From DATAYF01 sp036272735 (GTDB taxonomy: Bacteria; Chloroflexota; Ktedonobacteria; Ktedonobacterales; Ktedonobacteraceae): a DNA stretch of 5,447 bases. The DNA is taken from assembly GCA_036272735.1 (NCBI GenBank), contig DATAYF010000003.1, positions 1-5,447 on the forward strand, given 5' to 3'. Positions 1-5,447 of the stretch are shown one piece after another; the stretch's first letter is position 1, and each line of letters starts with the position of its first letter. The position numbers and the translations under genes were made by a program. The notes beneath the pieces are model-generated. The model did no database searches. It saw nothing but the letters and a program-made list of their open reading frames with translations, and was not told the DNA's origin.

Positions 1-1425
1 GCGCAACCGCCTGCCAGCAATCCCCCCAGGTCTCCACGTCCCACCCATCCCATACAAACCAGGCCGCTCAACATCCCTGCCTCACTCTCAGGGTTACACT
101 CGAACTCGTCAGAGCATACAGCAACCCAACCCACTCCACCAATTCCACCAACCATTGTCACGGCTCAACACAGGGCGATGATTCCAAGGCCAGCAGTGCA
201 ACCGCCTACGGTCGATCAGTTCTACGCGGCACCACTACAAACGCCATCCTTGCCACCCATGGTACCACAAGTCTTTCCAGAGCCAAAACGAGAGCAGCCA
301 ACACAGAACATATCCCAGGTGCTGCCACCGCTCAAGCGCCGCAGCGTCAACGAGGTACCGTTACCTGTCGTTGTGGCCTCATTGCTCCTCCTGCTCGTCG
401 TCATCGGAAGCGTCATAGGCGCGAGTTTACTGCATAACCGACCAGCCGCACAGGCAACGGTTACCCCCAAACCAATTGCTCGCGTATTTTTCCAGGACGA
501 TGCCCTGGGCTTCAATGACCAACTCCGCTTCGACCTGCAAAACACGCAAGCGCCCCCCAACGGCAAAAGTTACATGGCCTGGCTCAAAACCACCCACAAT
601 CAGCTACAGCCACTTGGCCAATTCACCACGCAGAATAACGCGAGTTCGTTGCTCTATACTGGTAATGGCAACCACGCCAACCTGCTAGCCATTACCCAGG
701 GTGTTGAAATTACGCTTGAAGACACCGGGGCCCACCCCACTACACCAGGGGGCACGGTTGTTTACCAGGGGCAATTTGATGCGAACGTCCTTCGCCAATT
801 GCAAACCATTCTCTATGTTACACCCAATTTCCCAGGTCATCAGAGCGTGGTCAAAGGGCTACTCGATACCATTAAATCAATGAACGACAAAGCGGGGAGC
901 GTTGTAGATTCGCGCACGCAAGACCCACAATTGGCAAAGCGCCAGGCGGTTCGTATCATCGAACTTATCGATGGGACCGCGTACGCCAGAAGCAGTGGGG
1001 ACCTCCCGGCACAAGAACCTGCCCTGCTGAACACCCAGGTTGGACTGCTCTCTTCACCGAAGCAGCCCGGCTATATCGATACGTTGGCGGCACACCTGGC
1101 ACAGTTAAAGCAGAGTAACACGGCGACAGCAACCGACGGAGAGATTTTACAGCACATGCAAAACGTCGAAAACGCCATTACCGACCTGCGCGCCTGGGTA
1201 CAACAGCTTCGGGGTTATGCTACGACCATCATCAAGGCGTCCAGCATGTCCAGTTCCAAGATCGCCAATACCACGCTGCAACTTCAGCAGCTCTCTGCCG
1301 ACACCTACACGGGCCGCACCATCCCACCACACCAGGGACCACAGCCTATCCTCGGTTCGGCGGGCGCGTACCAGGCGTATGTGGAGTCACAGTATCTTGC
1401 CAGCCTGAACCTTGCGAAGGCGTAA
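1..1425 (+). CDS. Single-pass envelope protein with Pro-rich cytoplasmic region and RskA-like outer domain (5' end outside window)
   Basis: The frame has no stop from base 1 to the TAA at 1423-1425, and the part before the first ATG (178) is as Pro/Gln/Thr-rich as what follows, so the gene probably starts upstream. Counting from that ATG as residue 1, residues 1-60 are Pro-rich and end in KRR; residues 62-84 are one strongly hydrophobic helix (bases about 361-430); residues 100-415 would be extracytoplasmic by the positive-inside rule. Residues about 100-198 resemble the C-terminal domain of RskA-type anti-sigma factors: PPNGKSYMAWL, then PLGQF, then GVEITLED and PTTPGGTVVYQGQ. Residues about 200-350 are predicted helical, including KRQAVRIIELIDG, a pattern I associate with extracytoplasmic domains of Chloroflexota proteins. 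The visible part shows no catalytic motif. An anti-sigma or other envelope sensor role is inference; a zinc ribbon or anti-sigma N-terminus would be off-window. The ATG at 178 has only AGGG about 3 nt upstream, a poor ribosome site. Confidence 0.82.
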   Translation, partial: AQPPASNPPRSPRPTHPIQTRPLNIPASLSGLHSNSSEHTATQPTPPIPPTIVTAQHRAMIPRPAVQPPTVDQFYAAPLQTPSLPPMVPQVFPEPKREQPTQNISQVLPPLKRRSVNEVPLPVVVASLLLLLVVIGSVIGASLLHNRPAAQATVTPKPIARVFFQDDALGFNDQLRFDLQNTQAPPNGKSYMAWLKTTHNQLQPLGQFTTQNNASSLLYTGNGNHANLLAITQGVEITLEDTGAHPTTPGGTVVYQGQFDANVLRQLQTILYVTPNFPGHQSVVKGLLDTIKSMNDKAGSVVDSRTQDPQLAKRQAVRIIELIDGTAYARSSGDLPAQEPALLNTQVGLLSSPKQPGYIDTLAAHLAQLKQSNTATATDGEILQHMQNVENAITDLRAWVQQLRGYATTIIKASSMSSSKIANTTLQLQQLSADTYTGRTIPPHQGPQPILGSAGAYQAYVESQYLASLNLAKA

Positions 1426-1440
1426 TGGAATGGAATGGAA
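1426..1440. repeat. Short tandem repeat, three copies of TGGAA
   Basis: Three perfect 5-bp units directly follow the TAA stop of the envelope protein gene and are followed by a run of eight G at 1443-1450. This looks like simple-sequence drift after a gene end; no function is suggested. Confidence 0.7.
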
Positions 1441-1442
1441 TT

Positions 1443-1508
1443 GGGGGGGGTTGCAAGCGCATGCAGATCCCATGCTTCATTTATGGGTCAAATGACCCTT
1501 CTCCCCCC
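1443..1508 (+). other. Intergenic region with nested inverted repeats, possible RNA fold or weak terminator
   Basis: Bases 1426-1601 contain no convincing gene. Two small hairpins can be drawn: GCATG (1459-1463) with CATGC (1471-1475) around a 7-nt loop, and GGGTCA (1485-1490) with TGACCC (1493-1498), which folds as a 5-bp stem with a 4-nt loop. A G run (1443-1450) and a C run (1503-1508) could pair outside both and close a larger structure. There is no U tract directly after either hairpin, so this is not a standard intrinsic terminator. It could still end transcription of the upstream gene weakly or be chance. Confidence 0.35.
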
Positions 1509-1591
1509 TGCTGTTTTCGCATACTCTTGATATAGACCTGTTCCGCGAGAAAGGTGTGTTCAATCACCAAGATGGGACAGAATACCATATC

Positions 1592-1595
1592 GGAG
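1592..1595 (+). promoter_or_regulatory. Ribosome binding site GGAG deciding the start at 1602
   Basis: GGAG lies 6 nt before the ATG at 1602. The earlier in-frame candidates, GTG at 1554 and ATG at 1572, have weaker upstream sequence, and the extra 16 residues would be a polar extension with no family support. Confidence 0.6.
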
Positions 1596-1601
1596 AAGAA
1601 A

Positions 1602-2057
1602 ATGAACCAGCAGCTAGCCACACTCCAAGCAGCCAATACCCAAGGTCCTTTGCGCATCTTCCAAATACTCTTCACCGTTCTGGCGTTACTATCGTTCGCT
1701 CTGGGGTCGGTACTCCTCAGCCTCGTCTGGTTCGGTGTCGGCATGACGACAGGCGGAAAAGATTTTGGCGCGGCAATGGAGGGAAGAACCGTTGCCTTCA
1801 TCCTCCTCTGGCCTGCCACCATGCTTGCTGTCTGGATCTTCAGCACTCTTGCTTTGATCCTGGCAAAGCGCTGGCTTCTGGCCTCATTATCCCTGCCCGT
1901 TGCCTTTGCCCTCCTCTACGGTGTCTGGATATTTATTACCTTGTTTATGCTCAACATATCCGGGGTGATGTTCACCGCGTTGTTCATTTTGCTCAACACG
2001 GGTGCAATCTGGCTTGCAAGTTGGTTCCTAAAAAAGCCTGCCAAGAGCAACACTTAG
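1602..2057 (+). CDS. Four-helix integral membrane protein of unknown function
   Basis: This is a 151-residue protein if started at the ATG with GGAG 6 nt upstream; the frame is open back to a GTG at 1554, which would give 167 residues. After a short polar N-terminus, four hydrophobic segments are visible at about residues 19-47, 64-88, 92-116 and 121-142, with a basic tail (KKPAKSNT). By the positive-inside rule both ends are likely cytoplasmic. I see no catalytic motif, heme or metal ligand set, or transporter signature, and I do not recognise the family. The 176 bp upstream suggest it is transcribed separately from the envelope protein gene, though I find no clear promoter. Its stop faces that of the sulfite-oxidase-like gene across 10 bp. 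Composition and frame statistics support a real gene; function is unknown. Confidence 0.72.
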   Translation: MNQQLATLQAANTQGPLRIFQILFTVLALLSFALGSVLLSLVWFGVGMTTGGKDFGAAMEGRTVAFILLWPATMLAVWIFSTLALILAKRWLLASLSLPVAFALLYGVWIFITLFMLNISGVMFTALFILLNTGAIWLASWFLKKPAKSNT

Positions 2058-2058
2058 C
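2030..2058 (-). terminator. Possible intrinsic terminator of the sulfite-oxidase-like gene
   Basis: Read on the minus strand past the stop at 2070-2068, GCTAAG (2058-2053) can pair with CTTGGC (2045-2040), giving six pairs including one G-U, around a 7-nt loop. A run of six T follows at 2035-2030 after a 4-nt spacer. The stem is short and the T run is slightly distant, so this is a weak candidate. It would lie inside the 3' end of the convergent membrane protein gene, as expected where two stops are 10 bp apart. Confidence 0.35.
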
Positions 2059-2067
2059 CATAAGCAA

Positions 2068-3129
2068 TTACACCACCTGCACTTGTACGCGGTGCCAGGC
2101 GTTATTTACGTAGCCTTTGAAGTTCCAGAGCGGCTCCATCCTTTCGGGTTGCGTATGCTGGCGCGTGTCCCATGCACGTACGACAAGCTGGCATGGACCA
2201 GGGGCAAGGTCTACGTTCGCCTCCCAAAGACACCAGGCCCAGGGATCAGATCGCTCGACAATATTCGTCGTTAGCCAGTGCACGCCACCATCCGTGGACA
2301 GCTCGACGCGTTCAATAGAGGCACCTTGACCGGTGAGCGCGTAGCCCTGAATACGCTGCGGTCCGGCTTTACATGTCTGGCCTGCTTGTGGATCACAGAT
2401 TACCGAATTGAGAGGAATTTCTTCTAATACTTTGCCACAATTCCAGTCAGCAGTTTCCTTGGTAACGTCCGGCGGGAAGAGCTTGTAATCATGCGCATAG
2501 AAATAGTTGGTGGATGGTTGCTCCTGTAACGTGATACTACGCAACCATTTGACGCTCTTGACCCCGATACACCCCGGCACAATGACACGCAACGGAAACC
2601 CATGCTGCGGCGTCAACGGCTCATTATTCATCTCGTACGCGAGCAGAACGTCGGTGGATAGCGCCCGCTCAAGCGTAATCGAGCTCCCAAAATTATGCTG
2701 CTGCCCTTCCATTTGCGCCTCGTCCATGCCAACAAACGCGACATAGTAAGCACCCTCGCCAATACCTACGGCACTGAGCACGTCTCGTAACAACACACCT
2801 CGCCAGTTAGCTGTGCTGATAGCACCCGCACCCCAGGGAACTTCTCCCGGAATAGGTCGCACGCTGGTTAATTCGTCCCGACGATTGCCCGCACATTCAA
2901 TCGTCGCGCTCATGGTGTGAGCGGGGAAGCGCATACGCAATTCGGCGCACGATAGTTCCATCTGGCGCTGCACCAGGCCATTCATTAGCAGACGATAGCT
3001 GTCCTCATTCACTGTGGGTTGCGTCCCGTGTTCGCGAATAAAAAAGTGGCGCGTTGGCGTGATAAACGAACGGCGCAACAGACCCGGCGGCGTACCAACG
3101 TTCAATGGCTGTTGCTGGTAAACAATCAT
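2068..3129 (-). CDS. Sulfite-oxidase-type molybdopterin oxidoreductase, cytoplasmic, no heme domain
   Basis: This 353-residue protein belongs to the sulfite oxidase family, which binds a molybdopterin cofactor and typically oxidises sulfite or a related small substrate. The molybdenum-binding domain spans about residues 10-210 and the Mo-co dimerisation domain about 225-350. By eye, C79 in IECAGNRR is the expected Mo ligand. R32 (FFIREH), R84, W99 near GAISTANW, and Y215 (HDYKLF) fall where chicken sulfite oxidase has R138, R190, W204 and Y322. GCIGVKSVKWL (186-196) matches the family's GxxGxxxVKWL segment. There is no Sec or Tat signal peptide and no cytochrome b5 or c domain, so a cytoplasmic location and an unknown electron acceptor are inferred. 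The start is firm: AGAAGGAG lies 6 nt before the ATG. The true substrate cannot be read from sequence. It may be transcribed alone or by readthrough from the helicase gene 109 bp upstream. Confidence 0.93.
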   Translation of the reverse strand: MIVYQQQPLNVGTPPGLLRRSFITPTRHFFIREHGTQPTVNEDSYRLLMNGLVQRQMELSCAELRMRFPAHTMSATIECAGNRRDELTSVRPIPGEVPWGAGAISTANWRGVLLRDVLSAVGIGEGAYYVAFVGMDEAQMEGQQHNFGSSITLERALSTDVLLAYEMNNEPLTPQHGFPLRVIVPGCIGVKSVKWLRSITLQEQPSTNYFYAHDYKLFPPDVTKETADWNCGKVLEEIPLNSVICDPQAGQTCKAGPQRIQGYALTGQGASIERVELSTDGGVHWLTTNIVERSDPWAWCLWEANVDLAPGPCQLVVRAWDTRQHTQPERMEPLWNFKGYVNNAWHRVQVQVV

Positions 3130-3135
3130 GATCTG

Positions 3136-3143
3136 CTCCTTCT
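3136..3143 (-). promoter_or_regulatory. Strong ribosome binding site AGAAGGAG
   Basis: Read on the minus strand, AGAAGGAG sits 6 nt before the ATG at 3129 and fixes the start of the sulfite-oxidase-like gene. It is the best ribosome site in the window, in contrast to the weak sites of the PRTase-DprA-helicase cluster. Confidence 0.8.
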
Positions 3144-3164
3144 AAAATCTTTCTATTCTCTCTC

Positions 3165-3191
3165 ATCATAGAGATGACAGCAAGCATACAA
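3165..3191 (-). promoter_or_regulatory. Weak sigma70-like promoter candidate before the sulfite-oxidase-like gene
   Basis: On the minus strand TATGAT (3170-3165) is a five-of-six match to a -10 box, with TTGTAT (3191-3186) 15 bp upstream as a poor -35. The gap of 109 bp between the helicase stop and this gene is AT-richer than the flanking genes and is the only sizeable non-coding stretch on this strand, which makes a promoter here plausible. The spacer is shorter than the usual 16-18 bp. Confidence 0.25.
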
Positions 3192-3238
3192 TAATCTATA
3201 CGCTTCTGCCTTTGAAAAAGGTGAGAGAAGACCGCTGT

Positions 3239-4651
3239 TTAGCGCCGACGCTGCGCGATGGACTCTTCGGTGGTGCCACTGGTAATCAATTCGTAGAGGA
3301 TGGCCTGCTCTTCTTTGGGCCGCAACACCCGGCCCAGGCGTTGAATATACTCGCGTTTGGTACTGTTGCCGCTCACGATAATGGCAACACGGCAATCCGG
3401 TACATCCACGCCCTCGTTCAGTACGCGCCCGGTCACAAGCTTGCTGTATTGTCCGCTACGAAAGCGCTCCAATATAGCGCGGCGTTCTTCCGGCGGCGTC
3501 TTGTAGGTAATATTGGGGAGGCAGAAACGGCGACTGATCTCATCAACGACCGTATTATACTCAGAAAAGAGGATGACCTGGTCGGTACGATGTTGGCAGA
3601 GCAGACGCTCGATCTCGGCGTATTTCGCCGGGGCATTCATGGAGATGTTGCGCGCTTCTCGCCATGCCAGCATCGCGGCACGCGCCTCTGGATCGCGCAC
3701 GCTCGTATAAATCACCTTTTGCTGAAAATCTTCGGGACTATGAATGATGATGTGCCGACGTTGCAAAAACGCGCGATACACGCGGCGTTGTTCGGCATAG
3801 CGCTGCTCGTCCTCCGCCGACAACGCTACCTCGACGCGTTGCTCCGTGTACTGCGCCAGGTAGCGCCCCGCCATCAATTCGGCAGGCGAGCGACGATACA
3901 CTTCAGGGCCGATCAGTTCCGCCAGGTCGGCGTGCAACATGTCGCTGCGTTCGGGGGTCGCGCTCAGCCCGAGGCGCAGCGGCGTAAACGCGCATTCTGC
4001 GATCAAACGATAGGTCGGCGCGGGCAGATGATGGCACTCGTCAAAAACAAGCAGGCCAAAATTGCGTAGTTCGCGTGGATAAAGGGCAGCGGAATCGTAG
4101 GTGATGACGGTGAGTGGCTTGAGTTCTTTTTCACCACCGCCAAAGATGCCAATTTCTGCCAGCGGGACCGTGAGCAGTGTGCTCAACTGCTCGCGCCACT
4201 GTTGCAACAGATCAATCGTAGGCACAACCGCCAGCGTCCACAAGCCCATTTCGTGAATTGCCATCGCCGCCACAAAGGTCTTGCCTGCTCCTGTTGGCAG
4301 TACGACAACACCCGCGCTTCCCTCGGTCGTCCAGTGCGTCAACGCCTCCGACTGGTAGGGGCGCGGTTCGCGTGCCAGCACCGTCGGCCAGGGAAGCGTG
4401 GGCCGTTCGGGAAAGGTGAGTGTAAATGATGTAGCTTGCGAATGGAGCGCCTGCTTGATCGCGCCCAGGTACATCGGCTTCGTGCGCAAAAAGTGCTGGC
4501 GCTTATCCAGCTTCATGTGCGTCCGTACCTCGGAAGCGAGATGCGAGCCGAATAGTCGCTGCCGCAACTCAGCCAGTGAGAGTTGTGAGCAATCGTCGGG
4601 CGGCACAATAATCAGGTCTCGCCCTTGCATATCTATGGTTGTGTTTGGCAT
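3239..4651 (-). CDS. XPB-type superfamily 2 DNA helicase (DEAD/DEAH)
   Basis: This 470-residue protein shows a complete set of SF2 motifs in order: REPRPYQ (94-100), Walker A PTGAGKT (119-125), VVPTIDLLQQW (142-152), Walker B DECH (204-207), LSATPER (229-235), QVILFSEY (358-365), TGRVLNEGVDVPD (407-419) and QRLGRVLRP (437-445). This pattern and the length fit the archaeal/bacterial XPB group, 3'-5' DNA translocases linked to repair. Residues 1-90 may be the N-terminal DNA-contact domain; about 255-345 is the helical insert between the two RecA-like lobes. The RED motif that follows motif III in XPB reads RSD here (235-237). It ends directly after RRR, where relatives may continue a little further. 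It starts 10 bp after the DprA-like stop with only a weak ribosome site, so co-transcription and coupling are likely. The usual archaeal partner, the Bax1 nuclease (DUF790), is not next to it here. Confidence 0.92.
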   Translation of the reverse strand: MPNTTIDMQGRDLIIVPPDDCSQLSLAELRQRLFGSHLASEVRTHMKLDKRQHFLRTKPMYLGAIKQALHSQATSFTLTFPERPTLPWPTVLAREPRPYQSEALTHWTTEGSAGVVVLPTGAGKTFVAAMAIHEMGLWTLAVVPTIDLLQQWREQLSTLLTVPLAEIGIFGGGEKELKPLTVITYDSAALYPRELRNFGLLVFDECHHLPAPTYRLIAECAFTPLRLGLSATPERSDMLHADLAELIGPEVYRRSPAELMAGRYLAQYTEQRVEVALSAEDEQRYAEQRRVYRAFLQRRHIIIHSPEDFQQKVIYTSVRDPEARAAMLAWREARNISMNAPAKYAEIERLLCQHRTDQVILFSEYNTVVDEISRRFCLPNITYKTPPEERRAILERFRSGQYSKLVTGRVLNEGVDVPDCRVAIIVSGNSTKREYIQRLGRVLRPKEEQAILYELITSGTTEESIAQRRR

Positions 4652-4661
4652 TGTGTCACTA

Positions 4662-5198
4662 CTACATTTCAGGCAGGGCTAGTAGAGAGAGTTGATTAGG
4701 TGGAAGGGACGCTCGTTGCTGTTTATCCTGAATAGCGTCGATCTCTTTCACTAGCGGTAACAAAAGGTCATCCAGGCTCTCAGCGGGCCACGACAAAGCA
4801 TGCCCGCCTTTTTCAATCAGCAGCGCGTTACCAGGCAACAAATCACCGTTCTGATTCTGGCAAACATACAGACGACGCCCTTGACACAGGGCATTATTCG
4901 CCCCTTCCCATGTTCCGCCTTTCCCATCGGCTTGCGCCACCACTACCATCTGCGCAAGGCCGGTAACGACATGGTTACGCTCCATCGCTCGGCTGACCAG
5001 CCAGGAAGCATTCGGAGGAAACTGGCTCAACAACAACACCTTCTTATCCTCAATACCTGGCAATAAGTTACTCATCTGCACTTTGCTGAGTTTATGGATA
5101 CCATGTGGCAAGATCACTGTGGTATAGTCGTGCTCGTGCATCACTCCTTCAAGCGCGGAACGGTCAACGCCCTTCGCATTTCCACTGATCACATTCAT
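4662..5198 (-). CDS. DprA/Smf-like Rossmann protein, RecQ/PRTase-associated variant, N-terminally truncated
   Basis: This is a 178-residue protein if it starts at the ATG that overlaps the upstream stop as ATGA. DprA proteins bind single-stranded DNA and load RecA in transformation; a divergent group sits next to RecQ and PRTase genes. Visible motifs: ISGNAKGVD (4-12), matching the DprA SGxAxGxD nucleotide/DNA-binding segment; LSQFPPNASWLVSRAMERN (57-75), matching SPYxPxAxFxxGxAMxRN of the variant group; GKGGTWEGA (92-100), its most diagnostic motif; and PGNALL (122-127). The C-terminus (about 139-178) is leucine-rich and less conserved. The protein lacks everything before the second strand of the fold: the N-terminal domain and the first beta-alpha unit with its VGSR motif, so it is about half the usual length. 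Homology seems to run a few codons upstream of the ATG (LSHDMNVISG), inside the end of the PRTase frame. Either it is a truncated relic or it depends on the PRTase; its activity is uncertain. Confidence 0.82.
   Translation of the reverse strand: MNVISGNAKGVDRSALEGVMHEHDYTTVILPHGIHKLSKVQMSNLLPGIEDKKVLLLSQFPPNASWLVSRAMERNHVVTGLAQMVVVAQADGKGGTWEGANNALCQGRRLYVCQNQNGDLLPGNALLIEKGGHALSWPAESLDDLLLPLVKEIDAIQDKQQRASLPPNQLSLLALPEM
5195..5198 (-). promoter_or_regulatory. ATGA stop/start overlap coupling PRTase and DprA-like genes
   Basis: On the minus strand the ATG of the DprA-like gene (5198-5196) overlaps the TGA of the PRTase (5197-5195). No Shine-Dalgarno sequence is visible before this ATG, so translation would depend on ribosomes ending at the PRTase stop. 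Confidence 0.65.
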
Positions 5199-5447
5199 GT
5201 CGTGAGATAAAAAATAACAGACGCACCAGCTTGTTTCAATGTCATGGCAATCTCTTGCATTATACACCAGAAATCATAGATATTGTCGATCAACAAAAGC
5301 GTGCGATCAGCGATTGCTTCCACGTCATCAATCATGAAAGCATTTCTTACGTTATTGCTTTTTTGTACAAAATTGGTGAAGTGCTTCTGCTCTTGAGTTA
5401 TCCTGACTTTTTTGACGACGGGGAGATACGGCTTGCGCAATTGCATG
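5195..5447 (-). CDS. ComF/RecQ-associated phosphoribosyltransferase domain, C-terminal part (5' end outside window)
   Basis: The frame is open to the window edge. An ATG falls at 5446, but the residues right after it already match the family, so it is probably internal; numbering here takes it as 1. Residues 4-39 (RKPYLPVVKKVRIT, then QK, N and Q, then NNVRNAF) fit the LPxLPVLRKxRxTxxQKxxxNxxQQxxNVxxAF pattern of PRTase domains that follow RecQ helicases. Residues 49-63, TLLLIDNIYDFWCIM, are the PRPP-binding motif, normally hydrophobic strand, D-D, then a small/Gly/Thr loop. Here the second Asp is Asn (N55) and the loop is FWCIM instead of something like SGWTM. LKQAGASVIFYL (70-81) matches the closing helix and strand. 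With the PRPP loop degraded, catalysis is doubtful. Whether this is a free ComF-like protein or the tail of a RecQ-PRTase fusion lies beyond the edge. GC is about 41% over 5221-5447. Confidence 0.78.
   Translation of the reverse strand, partial: MQLRKPYLPVVKKVRITQEQKHFTNFVQKSNNVRNAFMIDDVEAIADRTLLLIDNIYDFWCIMQEIAMTLKQAGASVIFYLTT

Noticed and set aside
178..180. ATG at 178 as the true start of the envelope protein
   Set aside because: The frame is open from base 1 with the same Pro-rich composition upstream, and AGGG is too close to the ATG to be a good ribosome site.
1556..2113. 185-residue open frame on the plus strand overlapping the membrane protein
   Set aside because: Its product is rich in Cys, His and Arg with no domain, while the overlapping frame gives a coherent four-helix membrane protein with a good ribosome site.
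3212..4069. 285-residue open frame on the plus strand
   Set aside because: It lies almost wholly antisense to the helicase gene, whose motifs are unmistakable. The plus-strand product is His/Arg/Ala-rich with no family resemblance, and long antisense frames are common in high-GC genes.
5265..5267. GTG at 5267 as the start of the DprA-like protein
   Set aside because: It would overlap the PRTase by over 70 bp, has no ribosome site, and adds residues that do not match DprA except for the last few before the ATG. The ATGA overlap at 5198 is more natural.
5444..5446. ATG at 5446 as the true start of the PRTase
   Set aside because: PRTase-family similarity begins within a few residues of it and the N-terminal half of the fold would be missing; the gene most likely continues beyond the window.
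1..5447. Mobile elements, CRISPR arrays, tRNA or rRNA genes
   Set aside because: I saw no spaced direct repeats, transposase or integrase motifs, terminal inverted repeats, or tRNA/rRNA-like sequence on either strand.

Overview
The window carries six protein-coding regions and no RNA genes, CRISPR array, transposase or other mobile element that I can see. Gene content and protein style suggest a Chloroflexota bacterium, possibly Ktedonobacteria-like. The clues are an XPB-type helicase with DECHHLP and LSATPER motifs, an envelope protein with a long Pro/Gln-rich cytoplasmic region and an RskA-like outer domain, and moderate to high GC. This is an inference from family resemblance, and phylum-level confidence is only moderate.

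Layout. Bases 1-1425 (+) hold the 3' part of a gene for a single-pass envelope protein; its reading frame is already open at base 1. Bases 1426-1601 are non-coding, with a short tandem repeat and two small inverted repeats. Bases 1602-2057 (+) encode a four-helix membrane protein of unknown function. Everything to its right is on the minus strand. A sulfite-oxidase-type molybdenum enzyme (3129-2068) converges on the membrane gene with only 10 bp between the two stops. It has its own strong ribosome binding site and probably its own promoter in a 109 bp gap.

Bases 3239-5447 (-) form a tight three-gene DNA-transaction cluster. In transcription order it contains the C-terminal part of a ComF/RecQ-associated phosphoribosyltransferase (PRTase) domain (cut by the window edge), a DprA/Smf-like Rossmann protein joined to it by an ATGA stop/start overlap, and, 10 bp later, an XPB-type superfamily 2 helicase. 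PRTase plus this GKGGTW-type DprA is the layout found downstream of, or fused to, RecQ helicases in many bacteria; any RecQ part would lie beyond the right edge.

The most interesting point is that the PRTase-DprA pair looks altered. The PRPP-binding loop of the PRTase is degenerate. The DprA-like protein lacks the N-terminal domain and first beta-alpha unit of its fold, as if a deletion had joined the PRTase end to the middle of DprA. The PRTase end also has clearly lower GC (about 41% by hand count) than sampled parts of the helicase gene (about 65%). The locus may be a decayed cassette or a minimised variant of a DNA-processing system next to an intact helicase; the sequence alone does not decide between these.
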